NCBI GenBank assembly: GCA_002418865.1
Contig: DIEY01000048.1
Location: 2,599-47,730, forward strand
DNA length: 45,132 nt
Source of the DNA: Bacteroidales bacterium UBA5762
GTDB lineage: Bacteria > Bacteroidota > Bacteroidia > Bacteroidales > TTA-H9
Reading direction: 5' to 3'
A program made the translations under genes and the position numbers. The notes below the pieces were generated by a model that saw nothing but the letters and a program-made list of their open reading frames with translations, ran no database searches and was not told the origin of the DNA. Positions 27,894 through 35,933 of the stretch are shown here, one piece after another; positions within the stretch are counted from its first letter, which is position 1; every line of letters starts with the position of its first letter.

Positions 27894-28219
27894 CGATTCT
27901 ATTTTTTATAGTACATCATCATGAAAGTCACATCATGACTATCATTCTATTCTTAATTCAATAATCTCATCTATTATCAATTTACAAAAATACAAACATC
28001 ATTATTCTAAAAGCAAGCATCGCTGTAATATCAATACAAGGAATTTTATATGAGAGTAATAAAATTTTCGAAATAGCCTCTTCATCCTGTTTTCAAAATG
28101 GAGAAACTCTTTCTTCATTTAAGTTTCAAAATCCGAAAAAACTTTATGTTCTTTAAAATCATCAAAATGATATCAGCTCTTCAAAACACTCATAAAATAC
28201 CCATTCTATTGCATGTTGG
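27894..28219. other. Intergenic stretch between the lipoprotein gene and the channel gene
   Basis: AT-rich, with no supported gene. On the minus strand TATTTTTG at 27985-27992 fits the -7 consensus and could drive the channel gene with a leader of about 85 bases. A plus-strand frame starting at 28098 runs antisense into the lipoprotein gene and shows no protein-like features. No terminator is evident. Confidence 0.4.
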
Positions 28220-28573
28220 CTATGGAAGGTTTATATCTACTAACCACTTACCATGCCGTCGGATGATGAGGAAATTCTCCTTTGTATCATCCCAAATTAA
28301 AAAACATCTTGCTGTATCTCCTTTTACTTCAATCTTCTCGATTTTATAGTTAACAGGATGAAATTTAATAGTTCCATTGGAAAAAAGGAATGTTTCGGCA
28401 TTAATCAGATGGCTGTAAGTACTTGAGGTGGCATAATTTCGGGCATGACTAAAATTACCAGTACTGATATCGTGAAGAAAAATTTCTACAACTTCCTGAG
28501 GATTATTGGAAGAATTACATCCTGCAAAAAATATAAAGAAAAGTAAGAAGAATAACCCAAGTTTTTTATTCAT
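28220..28573 (-). CDS. Small lipoprotein, DUF4878/NTF2-like
   Basis: Predicted lipoprotein of 117 residues. The start is the ATG giving MNKKLGLFFLLFFIFFAGC; a TTG two codons upstream is less likely. The lipobox FAGC puts the lipidated Cys near residue 19. The rest has an NTF2-like pattern, with VVEIFLHDISTGNFSHARNYAT followed by strands ending RHGKWLVDINLP, as in DUF4878 proteins. No active-site residues can be named. It lies 64 bases downstream of the SIMPL-domain gene on the same strand with no terminator between, so the two may be co-transcribed envelope proteins. Function unknown. Confidence 0.7.
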   Translation of the reverse strand: MNKKLGLFFLLFFIFFAGCNSSNNPQEVVEIFLHDISTGNFSHARNYATSSTYSHLINAETFLFSNGTIKFHPVNYKIEKIEVKGDTARCFLIWDDTKENFLIIRRHGKWLVDINLP

Positions 28574-28637
28574 AAGCAAAGATTTTAATCAGAGGATGTG
28601 AATTTTAACGATTTTAAAGTTATTCGCTTGTGCAAGG

Positions 28638-29339
28638 TTAATCTTTCAAGTAATAATCTATAGTGCTCACCACGCGGATATTTTTGATGTAGGGAGTATT
28701 GGCATCGCGGTCGCTAATCGTAATTTGACCTTGATTGGCGCTTTTTATTTTCCCCAGTTTGGAGTTTGAATCTCTAGCAAACTTTTCAGCTGCAATGCGA
28801 GCATTCTTAGTTGCTTCTTCTATCATTTGGGGTTTAATGTCGTTGAGCTTCGTAAACAAATACTGTACATTATATTGATATTCATCACCCCCAACGGCTA
28901 TCCCTTTTTGCAGCAATTCACCCTGTTCACTCATCAATCGCCTAACCAGCTCCACATTATCCGACATCACGGTAATGACAGAAGTAATATTGTAGCGATA
29001 AGGCGAAGGAACAGATCGATAGCGGTCGGCTTCCATATCGATTACCTGAGGTGCCGAAATGCTTATCTCATTGTCATTAATACCATTCTTCTTCAAGAAA
29101 GCAACGATGGCTTCGTTTTTTGCCTTTAGTTCGTCATACAATACTAATAAGTCATTCCCAACTTCCTTAAAGGGTAAGGGCCAAATGACACGGTTCGCTG
29201 GGACTTCCATCTCAGACAAGCCTTTTACGCTTACTACTCGATCACGTTCCGAGAAAATCTTAATGCCTCCCTTTATCATCGAACCCAGTAAAATAAGACC
29301 AATGGCTAATATAATGGATTCAGGAATCTTATTTTCCAT
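28638..29339 (-). CDS. SIMPL (DUF541) domain-containing membrane-anchored protein
   Basis: Envelope protein of 233 residues. A single N-terminal hydrophobic helix (about 7-25: ESIILAIGLILLGSMI) acts as anchor or uncleaved signal. The following domain begins VVSVKGLSEMEVPANRVIW, typical of the SIMPL/DUF541 fold, and continues with FLKKNGINDNEISIS. It ends with KFARDSNSKLGKIKSANQGQ and a final VSTIDYYLKD strand. SIMPL proteins are periplasmic or membrane-facing with poorly defined roles, some linked to oxidative stress; nothing here narrows that. It has a -7 box of its own and is followed by a small lipoprotein gene. Confidence 0.85.
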   Translation of the reverse strand: MENKIPESIILAIGLILLGSMIKGGIKIFSERDRVVSVKGLSEMEVPANRVIWPLPFKEVGNDLLVLYDELKAKNEAIVAFLKKNGINDNEISISAPQVIDMEADRYRSVPSPYRYNITSVITVMSDNVELVRRLMSEQGELLQKGIAVGGDEYQYNVQYLFTKLNDIKPQMIEEATKNARIAAEKFARDSNSKLGKIKSANQGQITISDRDANTPYIKNIRVVSTIDYYLKD

Positions 29340-29367
29340 AGCTTATTTTTTTAATTGTGAAGAACAG

Positions 29368-29375
29368 CAAAAATA
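29368..29375 (-). promoter_or_regulatory. -7 box for the SIMPL-domain gene
   Basis: TATTTTTG on the minus strand, 28 bases upstream of the ATG at 29339, fits TAnnTTTG with a predicted leader of about 22 bases. Confidence 0.5.
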
Positions 29376-29450
29376 TGGAATTACGAAGACAATAACAAAA
29401 TTTGAGAAAATATAATAAAGTGAAAGAGAAAAAATATATCGAATAGGATT

Positions 29451-29486
29451 TTTGCTTGATGATTAGGAAATATAGCTATACTTTTG
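29451..29486 (+). promoter_or_regulatory. serC promoter (-33 and -7 elements)
   Basis: TACTTTTG at 29479-29486 fits the -7 consensus. TTTG at 29451-29454 (or the CTTG just after it) lies 20-24 bases upstream, a fair -33 element. The predicted leader is about 50 bases. Confidence 0.55.
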
Positions 29487-29545
29487 CAGTAAAAATATTT
29501 CATGCAGGTGAATATAATACAACATCTGCTTAAAAACTCAAAACT

Positions 29546-30616
29546 ATGAAAAAGCATAATTTTAATGCGGGACCTTCTATATTACCGCGAGTTGCCATTG
29601 AGAACACAGCTCAAGCCATACTCGATTTAAACCAGACGGGTTTGAGCATTCTGGAAATCTCACATCGTAGCAAAGATTTTCAGGCTATCATCGATGAAGC
29701 CGTTGCACTTTTCAAAGAATTATTACATATCCCTGAGGGATATCATGTACTTTTCCTTGGAGGAGGTGCATCTTTACAATTTTGTATGGTTCCATTCAAC
29801 CTCTTAAACAAGAAAGCAGCTTATCTTGAAACAGGTGTTTGGGCTAAAAAAGCCATCAAAGAAGCAAAAATCTTTGGTGAAGTAGCTATAGTTGCTTCTT
29901 CGGGTGACAAAAATTTTACTTACGTTCCCAAAGGCTTTACTATTCCCACCGATGCTGATTATTTCCATGTTACCACCAACAACACCATTTATGGAACCGA
30001 ATTACGTGAAGACCTCGACAGCCCAGTTCCTCTGGTTGCCGACATGTCATCTGATATTATGAGTAGGCCTGTAGATGTTTCGAAATATGCTATTATTTAT
30101 GGTGGTGCTCAGAAGAATGTAGGGCCAGCAGGGGTTACCTTTGTTATTATTCGCGAAGATGTATTAGGCAAAGTTGAACGTAACATTCCAACTATGCTCG
30201 ATTACCGCACACATATTAAAGAAGGATCACTCTTTAATACTCCTCCAGTTCTTCCAATTTACACTGTTATGCAAACCTTGCGCTGGCTCAAAGGCTTAGG
30301 AGGTGTAAACGAAATGGAAAAAATCAACCAACAAAAGGCAAAACTTCTTTATGATTACATTGACCAAAGCAGGATGTTTGTTGGAACAGCCGAAAAAGAC
30401 AGTCGTTCACTTATGAATGTTTGTTTTGTGATGAAGCCTCAATATACCGACAAAGAAGAAGCTTTTCTTGAATTTGCCAAGAGCAAGGGAATGATCGGCA
30501 TTAAAGGCCATCGTTCGGTCGGAGGTTTCAGGGCATCTTTATATAACGCTTTGCCCATAGAGAGCGTCAAAGCACTCATCGATTGTATGGAAGAATTCGA
30601 AAAGGCAAATGCCTAA
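29546..30616 (+). CDS. serC: Phosphoserine aminotransferase
   Basis: PLP-dependent class V aminotransferase converting 3-phosphohydroxypyruvate and glutamate to phosphoserine, and acting in B6 synthesis in some bacteria. The N-terminus (KHNFNAGPSILPRVA) is diagnostic. LSILEISHRSKDF, LFLGGGASLQFCMVP and LETGVWAKKAIKEA line the substrate and cofactor pocket. The PLP lysine is in IYGGAQKNVGPAG, and GIKGHRSVGGFRASLYNA closes the C-terminal domain. The length of 356 residues is normal. serA is not adjacent on the downstream side, so the gene is a single unit with its own promoter and terminator. Confidence 0.97.
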   Translation: MKKHNFNAGPSILPRVAIENTAQAILDLNQTGLSILEISHRSKDFQAIIDEAVALFKELLHIPEGYHVLFLGGGASLQFCMVPFNLLNKKAAYLETGVWAKKAIKEAKIFGEVAIVASSGDKNFTYVPKGFTIPTDADYFHVTTNNTIYGTELREDLDSPVPLVADMSSDIMSRPVDVSKYAIIYGGAQKNVGPAGVTFVIIREDVLGKVERNIPTMLDYRTHIKEGSLFNTPPVLPIYTVMQTLRWLKGLGGVNEMEKINQQKAKLLYDYIDQSRMFVGTAEKDSRSLMNVCFVMKPQYTDKEEAFLEFAKSKGMIGIKGHRSVGGFRASLYNALPIESVKALIDCMEEFEKANA

Positions 30617-30638
30617 AACTTAATCGGAGATGAGATAG

Positions 30639-30668
30639 AAAACCGTACTTTATGAGTACGGTTTTTTC
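30639..30668 (+). terminator. Intrinsic terminator of serC
   Basis: AACCGTACT pairs perfectly with AGTACGGTT around a five-base loop (30641-30663) and is followed by a T-rich run. It starts about 22 bases after the serC stop codon. Confidence 0.88.
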
Positions 30669-30687
30669 TTTTGAGAAAGTTTAAGAT

Positions 30688-30721
30688 TTTGCAAAATTTC
30701 AAGATTTTTATAGTAAATTAG
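30688..30721 (+). promoter_or_regulatory. Possible promoter of the MEMO1-AMMECR1 gene
   Basis: TTTG at 30688-30691 and TAAATTAG at 30714-30721 are separated by 22 bases. The second is one base off TAnnTTTG. Spacing is good and sequence is moderate. The predicted leader is about 20 bases. Confidence 0.35.
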
Positions 30722-30748
30722 CATTCCCATTTAAATGTTTTCCAAAAC

Positions 30749-32254
30749 ATGAAATTAACCAATTTTCTTTTGACATTCATGGTGTTTTGGATGACTACCA
30801 TGGGTTGTCATTCACAAAATAAAGGAGGAAATATGCAGGCTATAGATCGTAAACCTGCTGTTGCAGGACAGTTTTATCCTGGTGACAGTGCTTCGCTTCA
30901 AAAAAGTCTCGAAATGTTGTTTGCACAGGCAAAACCAGGACCAACACCCAATTTAAGGGCTATTATAGTACCCCATGCAGGATATGTATTTTCGGGGAAA
31001 GTAGCTGCTTCAGGATTTAACCAGATACCAGCCGATCAGAAATATGAAAACATTTTTATTATAGGGCCTAGCCATAGGGCAGGTTGGGATGGAGCCAGCG
31101 TTTACGATAGAGGTGATTATATTACACCTTTAGGTAGGGCTACCGTAAATACTGAATTAGCCAGCGAACTCATTAAAAAATATCCTTTCTTTTCTTTTCG
31201 GCAGGATGCTGATGCGTATGAACATGATATAGAGGTTCAGATTCCTTTTCTGCAAAAACACCTCAAGCATCCTTTTAAAATCGTTCCCATCATCATTGGC
31301 ACCGATTCACCCGAAACTCTTAAAAAAATTGCTTCTGCATTGAAACCATGGTTTACCCCTAATAATTTATTCGTGATTTCGACCGATTTTTCGCATTATC
31401 CATCATTTGAAGATGCAGTAGATGTGGACAGGGCTACGGCACAAGCTATTTGTACCAATTCTCCTCAAAAACTAATCGATACCTTAATTTCAAATCGTAA
31501 AAAACACATTCCTGGGCTATCGACAAGTCTTTGCGGAGCTTCGGCCGTAATAACTCTACTTTTTATAACTTCTGAATTGCCCGGAATCGAGATCAAAGAC
31601 ATAGACTATCAAAATTCAGGACATAGTCCTTATGGTGATCAAGACCACGTAGTAGGCTATCATGCAATAACCATAACACAGAAACCCAATTCAAACGATT
31701 TTTCGCTTAGCGATACTGAAAAAAAGAATCTTTTAAAGATTGCACGACAAAGCATAGAACAATATTTCGAGACGGGGACGCGGCTACCAAAGCCAGATGC
31801 ACTTCTAACCCCCAATCTGCTGAAACCCTGCGGGGCATTTGTTACGCTTCACAAACATGGGGAATTAAGAGGCTGCATTGGACATTTTGGAGAAGATAAA
31901 CCTCTTTGGGAAACCGTAGCTGAAATGGCTCTTGCTTCGGCTTTCAACGATACCCGGTTTCATCCCTTACGCGAAGATGAACTGAAGGAAGTAGAAATTG
32001 AAATTTCGGTGCTTACTCCCATGCGTAAAATTTCATCCATCAACGAAATCCAATTAGGGAAACATGGCATCTACATCAAAAAAGGATGGAATGCAGGTAC
32101 ATTCTTGCCTCAAGTGGCAACTGAAACGGGCTGGACACTCGAAGAATTTCTTGGTCATTGCAGCCGCGATAAAGCCGGCTTGGGATGGAATGGCTGGAAA
32201 GATGCCGAAATCTATGTATACGAAGCCATCGTTTTCAATGAAAAAGAATTTTAA
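30749..32254 (+). CDS. AmmeMemoRadiSam system B-A fusion (MEMO1 + AMMECR1) with lipoprotein-like signal
   Basis: Fusion of two components of the AmmeMemoRadiSam set, whose biochemical role is unsettled. Residues about 35-310 form a MEMO1 domain (RKPAVAGQFYPGD). All four human metal-pocket ligands have equivalents: His76 (VPHAGY), His109 (GPSHR), His216 (STDFSHY) and Cys262 (SLCGAS). Residues about 318-501 form an AMMECR1 domain with the hallmark LRGCIG (373-378) and FNDTRFHPL. In front is a 28-residue extension with a hydrophobic core (FLLTFMVFWMTTMGC) and Cys20 at a lipobox-like site. This suggests export and lipidation, odd for proteins usually thought cytosolic. An internal Met29 would give a signal-less form. 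No radical SAM partner is adjacent. The domain call is secure; the location is inferred. Confidence 0.9.
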   Translation: MKLTNFLLTFMVFWMTTMGCHSQNKGGNMQAIDRKPAVAGQFYPGDSASLQKSLEMLFAQAKPGPTPNLRAIIVPHAGYVFSGKVAASGFNQIPADQKYENIFIIGPSHRAGWDGASVYDRGDYITPLGRATVNTELASELIKKYPFFSFRQDADAYEHDIEVQIPFLQKHLKHPFKIVPIIIGTDSPETLKKIASALKPWFTPNNLFVISTDFSHYPSFEDAVDVDRATAQAICTNSPQKLIDTLISNRKKHIPGLSTSLCGASAVITLLFITSELPGIEIKDIDYQNSGHSPYGDQDHVVGYHAITITQKPNSNDFSLSDTEKKNLLKIARQSIEQYFETGTRLPKPDALLTPNLLKPCGAFVTLHKHGELRGCIGHFGEDKPLWETVAEMALASAFNDTRFHPLREDELKEVEIEISVLTPMRKISSINEIQLGKHGIYIKKGWNAGTFLPQVATETGWTLEEFLGHCSRDKAGLGWNGWKDAEIYVYEAIVFNEKEF

Positions 32255-32256
32255 GC

Positions 32257-35085
32257 CTACCCGCGGGCACAAATAAACTTGTATTTACAATAACGACAGG
32301 CATTCTTGTTCGAAGTCTGGCGAAAAGGTTGTTGGCCGTCGAAAAGATTCTCAAGTATCAATTTGATTTGTTGTTCGATGTATTGAAAAGCAGAATTAAA
32401 TTGAATAGAATTATTATCAGTAGGAGAAGATTGTTTTATAGTAGCTTCGGCAAAACCCATATTTGATCTTCTAAGAAACATGATTCCAGCACTCACATTA
32501 TCGCGTTGGGAATGGTTACTTTTATACATCCATAAATAAGTTAGTAATTGAAATGCCTTATCTGCATCCAATTTATCTGTAAGATTTTTTGAAATATCCA
32601 ACGACAATTGCTTTTCATCTCCTTTGCCTGTTTTATAATCTATGATGCGGACTTGATCGCCTACCTTGTCGATTCTATCGATTCGTCCATGAATCTTCAC
32701 CAAATCAATACTCATGCGAGAATCACCATTAGAAATCGACCACGAAAAAGGCATGGAATGATTTATTGTCTCTTCAAGACCTAAAATCTGCAAATCGGGA
32801 TTGTTTTTTAAAAACTCGATTTCATTCTGAAAAAATCTCTTAAGAATTTGCTGAGCGACGCCAAAAAGCAATTTATTACGTCCATATTCAGTATCGATGC
32901 CCTTGAGCTCATTTTTAAAGCTGTTCTGAATTAAATCATTTAATTGAGTAAGTCTTTTATTTATAAATGCCTCAGTCACACGAAATGGGAGCTCATGAGC
33001 ATAAAATTCTTTCAAAACTTGATGAACCACAGTTCCAAAGACAGCTTCATTAATTTCTCCTTCTGTATCGTGGTAATCGACCAAACCCACCAGATAGTCA
33101 AAATAAAACTTTACACCGCAGACATTAAACGTCCATAAAGCCGTAGGTGACAAGCCCTCTTGACTTTTATCTATTAATTTTTTTAGCACTTCAGATGTTT
33201 TATCGAAAGTTATTTCTCGGGCTGGTTTGAGGTTGATAGAAAAACTTTTAATGAAGGGTTCTATTTGCGTATTAGATTCGTAAAGAGGAAATTCATTTTC
33301 GATCTGAAGCATGAAGCGGCTTTTTTCGCCTCCTCCCAAAGCTCCATGTTCGCTGTTATATAACACAATGGCTTGTTTGCAACCCTGCAGCAAGCGGTAA
33401 AAATGATATGCCCAAACTGCAGACTGATGAAAATCGACTGGAAGATTAAATTCCTTTTCTATTCTTACATCAAAAGGAATGAATGAATTTCGAGGACCAC
33501 GACCTGGTATAATATCATCATTAGCCGACAATAAAAAAACCGTATCGAAATCAAGTGCTCTGGTTTCGAGCATTCCCATGATCTGAAGGCCTTTTAAAGG
33601 TTCACTATAGAATGGAACCTTAGTAGAAATTAACAGCCTCTGCATTAATTTTAAAAAAGATTGAGAAGGTGGATCTATTTCTAATTCCTTTAATTTATTC
33701 AAGGTTCCATAAAGAGCATGGCTAAAAACATATAAATAATCCTGATGGTAACTTTCTTCAACATTTCCTTTGATAAGATCAACTAATTGCAGAAGTGACT
33801 CAGCTAAATCAATAAAACTGTTATTCTCATAAAACATGGAAACTAGCTGCTTACCAAATTCATTGTTAATGAAGAGCTCGTTTAGTTGCTGATAGGTTAA
33901 ATAGGATTGGCCAGCCTTGATTCTTTCTCTCAACTCATTGGCTTCATCATAAGGATAGAATATGTTAGTCCTCAAATATGGATGATGTAAAAGGTCAAAA
34001 AACAACCTCGTTGGCAAGGCATCATCTTTCTTTTGAATGAAGATGTTAAAGAAATTCTCTACAAGTTGTTTTATGGGTGTAGCCATTAGAGGCACTCCCA
34101 TTGTGATATTTATATTTTTAATTTCGGAAGGTAAAGCATCAAGCACAGGGATCAATAAATCTTCATTGGCTAACACAATAGCGGCACTCTCGAGCCAATC
34201 AGTTCCTTCAATTTTGAGTTTTTCTTCTATCTCTTGTTGTAATATCATCACTTGGCTCACATTTCCAGCAACACCAATACTTTTTATTTTCCTGTTTTCT
34301 GTTCGTAATCTATCTTGAATCCACTTAGCATTTTTCAAATCGATTTTGTTACGAAGAAAGAAACCAGCTTCCTGAAGTTGGTTTTCAAGATAATACGAGT
34401 CGGCATCGTAAAAAACTTCGGCTTTACCTAAATCCCTCAAAGAAGAAATGATCTTTTCTTCGGCTGGTGTATTAGCATAAAATCCGGCAAAAATAATATG
34501 ATCCCATTTGCTGAAAAGTAGAGCAAAATTCTGATTCTCGGCTAACCATCGGGCAGCCATGGCCGTAGAGACCTTATTCGCCTCCATGGACAGGCGATGG
34601 TATTCCTGGTAAAGGTCATTTAAGGAATCATAAAAATTGAGATACTTTTCTTGGAATTTTGTAAGTGGAGCTTCTCCCAAATTCCATGTAGCGAATTTTT
34701 TGAATAAATATAAATAGGCGAATAATCGGGCTGGATCAATTAAATAATTGTCAGTATCATCAAAGTCTCTTCTTACTATTTGTTCCCAATCCAAAAAGTT
34801 ATCGAGATCTCTTGACGAAAGTTGTGGCACAAGTCGAGAAGCTTGATACAAAGTCATCATTTCATCGAAAGGCTCGGCCTTAGTAAAAGGTGTAACCTCA
34901 AATAAAAAATCTTCAAAAGAAAAAATTTGAGGAGACCAGACGGGTTTTTTTATTCTTAAACCCAGTTCTCGGCGAAAAAATAATCCCGCTCTTCTATTGG
35001 GAAATACAACACACAATCTTTTGAAATCATTCCTATATTGTTCATCAACATAGTCGGTGAAAAGAGATAAGAAACTGGCCATCAT
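32257..35085 (-). CDS. AddB-like PD-(D/E)XK nuclease with Fe-S cluster motif
   Basis: Predicted DNA end-processing protein of the AddB type. The N-terminal half (LCVVFPNRRAGLFFRREL) is helicase-like without a clear Walker A, as in Gram-negative AddB. The middle (IMGMLETRALDFDTVFLLSANDDIIPG) resembles UvrD/AddB helicase motifs. The C-terminal nuclease (about 650-942) has GRIDRIDKVGDQ and IIDYKTGKG, the PD-(D/E)XK core. Cys656 in FNVCGVKFYF together with C930-x2-C933-x5-C939 reproduces the split four-cysteine Fe-S arrangement of AddB. The length of 942 residues is reasonable. The start may be either of two adjacent ATG codons. No AddA helicase is adjacent in this window. The stop codon is 2 bases from that of the convergent MEMO1-AMMECR1 gene. 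Confidence 0.85.
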   Translation of the reverse strand: MMASFLSLFTDYVDEQYRNDFKRLCVVFPNRRAGLFFRRELGLRIKKPVWSPQIFSFEDFLFEVTPFTKAEPFDEMMTLYQASRLVPQLSSRDLDNFLDWEQIVRRDFDDTDNYLIDPARLFAYLYLFKKFATWNLGEAPLTKFQEKYLNFYDSLNDLYQEYHRLSMEANKVSTAMAARWLAENQNFALLFSKWDHIIFAGFYANTPAEEKIISSLRDLGKAEVFYDADSYYLENQLQEAGFFLRNKIDLKNAKWIQDRLRTENRKIKSIGVAGNVSQVMILQQEIEEKLKIEGTDWLESAAIVLANEDLLIPVLDALPSEIKNINITMGVPLMATPIKQLVENFFNIFIQKKDDALPTRLFFDLLHHPYLRTNIFYPYDEANELRERIKAGQSYLTYQQLNELFINNEFGKQLVSMFYENNSFIDLAESLLQLVDLIKGNVEESYHQDYLYVFSHALYGTLNKLKELEIDPPSQSFLKLMQRLLISTKVPFYSEPLKGLQIMGMLETRALDFDTVFLLSANDDIIPGRGPRNSFIPFDVRIEKEFNLPVDFHQSAVWAYHFYRLLQGCKQAIVLYNSEHGALGGGEKSRFMLQIENEFPLYESNTQIEPFIKSFSINLKPAREITFDKTSEVLKKLIDKSQEGLSPTALWTFNVCGVKFYFDYLVGLVDYHDTEGEINEAVFGTVVHQVLKEFYAHELPFRVTEAFINKRLTQLNDLIQNSFKNELKGIDTEYGRNKLLFGVAQQILKRFFQNEIEFLKNNPDLQILGLEETINHSMPFSWSISNGDSRMSIDLVKIHGRIDRIDKVGDQVRIIDYKTGKGDEKQLSLDISKNLTDKLDADKAFQLLTYLWMYKSNHSQRDNVSAGIMFLRRSNMGFAEATIKQSSPTDNNSIQFNSAFQYIEQQIKLILENLFDGQQPFRQTSNKNACRYCKYKFICARG

Positions 35086-35140
35086 TTAAGAATTACCTTG
35101 CGAAAATAGCTGAAAAGAGCTTAATAAAATTTAAGGCTTA

Positions 35141-35860
35141 CTAATAGTGAATATGATTTTTTTCGAAAACTTGAATTTTTTCTACAGTACCCAAATCCAT
35201 CCAAAAGATTCCTGTGTGATCGTAACCCATGATAGGATAAGTTTTACAAAGTTTGAGGTATAAATCCATTATAGAAAAAACATCTTCCGTAGGCATAAAA
35301 TCTAAAATCTTGTCGCTAACAATATGAATTCCACTGAAAGCAAAGGTCTGATAAGAATCCTTAGCTGGACTCGAAACATCATTCGAAGGCTTTTTACTGA
35401 CTCTGTCCTTCAGCAACATTTGTTTGTCGAAATATAATAACCTTGTGGTTGGACGCTGGCTAACAGCAAGAGTTGCAAGAGGATTATTGAGCGTATGTGA
35501 CTGGTATAAGTCCATCAAATTCAAATCGGTAACTACATCAACATTATAAACCAGAAAAGAAGAGCCCAGCAGAAATTTACCGGCTCGTTTAATAGCTCCT
35601 CCCGTATCGAGCAATTGTTCTCTTTCATCACTGATAATTATTTCAACTTCAGGCCATGAATGACTTTGCAAAAATGCCATAAGTTGATCACCAAAATGAT
35701 GAATATTGACAATAATTCTTCGAAAGCCATCATGGGAGAGTTTTAGAATAGCCCTTTCGAGCAGAGTTATTCCACCCACTTCAACTAAAGCCTTTGGGCG
35801 ATCAAGCGTCAAAGGATAAAGACGCGTTCCTTTTCCGGCTGCAAGAATCAAGGCATTCAT
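35141..35860 (-). CDS. murU: MurU-like sugar-1-phosphate nucleotidyltransferase
   Basis: Cytosolic NTP-transferase that would convert an amino-sugar 1-phosphate to its UDP form. The start ALILAAGKGTRLYPLTLDRP followed by KALVEVGG is the nucleotide-binding signature. LLDTGGAIKRAG and YNVDVVTDLNL (metal-binding Asp) follow, and the C-terminal SIMDLYLKLCKTYPIMGYDH ends with WMDLGTVEKI. The length of 239 residues matches MurU (MurNAc-1-P uridylyltransferase) better than longer GlmU- or RmlA-type enzymes. It lies 73 bases downstream of an AmgK-like kinase on the same strand with no visible terminator. This is the AmgK-MurU arrangement of the peptidoglycan recycling shunt. The specificity rests on that context. 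Confidence 0.75.
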   Translation of the reverse strand: MNALILAAGKGTRLYPLTLDRPKALVEVGGITLLERAILKLSHDGFRRIIVNIHHFGDQLMAFLQSHSWPEVEIIISDEREQLLDTGGAIKRAGKFLLGSSFLVYNVDVVTDLNLMDLYQSHTLNNPLATLAVSQRPTTRLLYFDKQMLLKDRVSKKPSNDVSSPAKDSYQTFAFSGIHIVSDKILDFMPTEDVFSIMDLYLKLCKTYPIMGYDHTGIFWMDLGTVEKIQVFEKNHIHY

Positions 35861-35933
35861 TTATTGAACTCGATTAAAGAATCTGAAAAACATTAGTTGC
35901 TTCATTAACTCATTCCATGATAAAAGAATGAAT

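Noticed and set aside
28098..28349. Plus-strand 83-residue frame opposite the small lipoprotein
   Set aside because: It overlaps the lipoprotein gene on the other strand, has no recognisable motif or promoter, and is probably a shadow.
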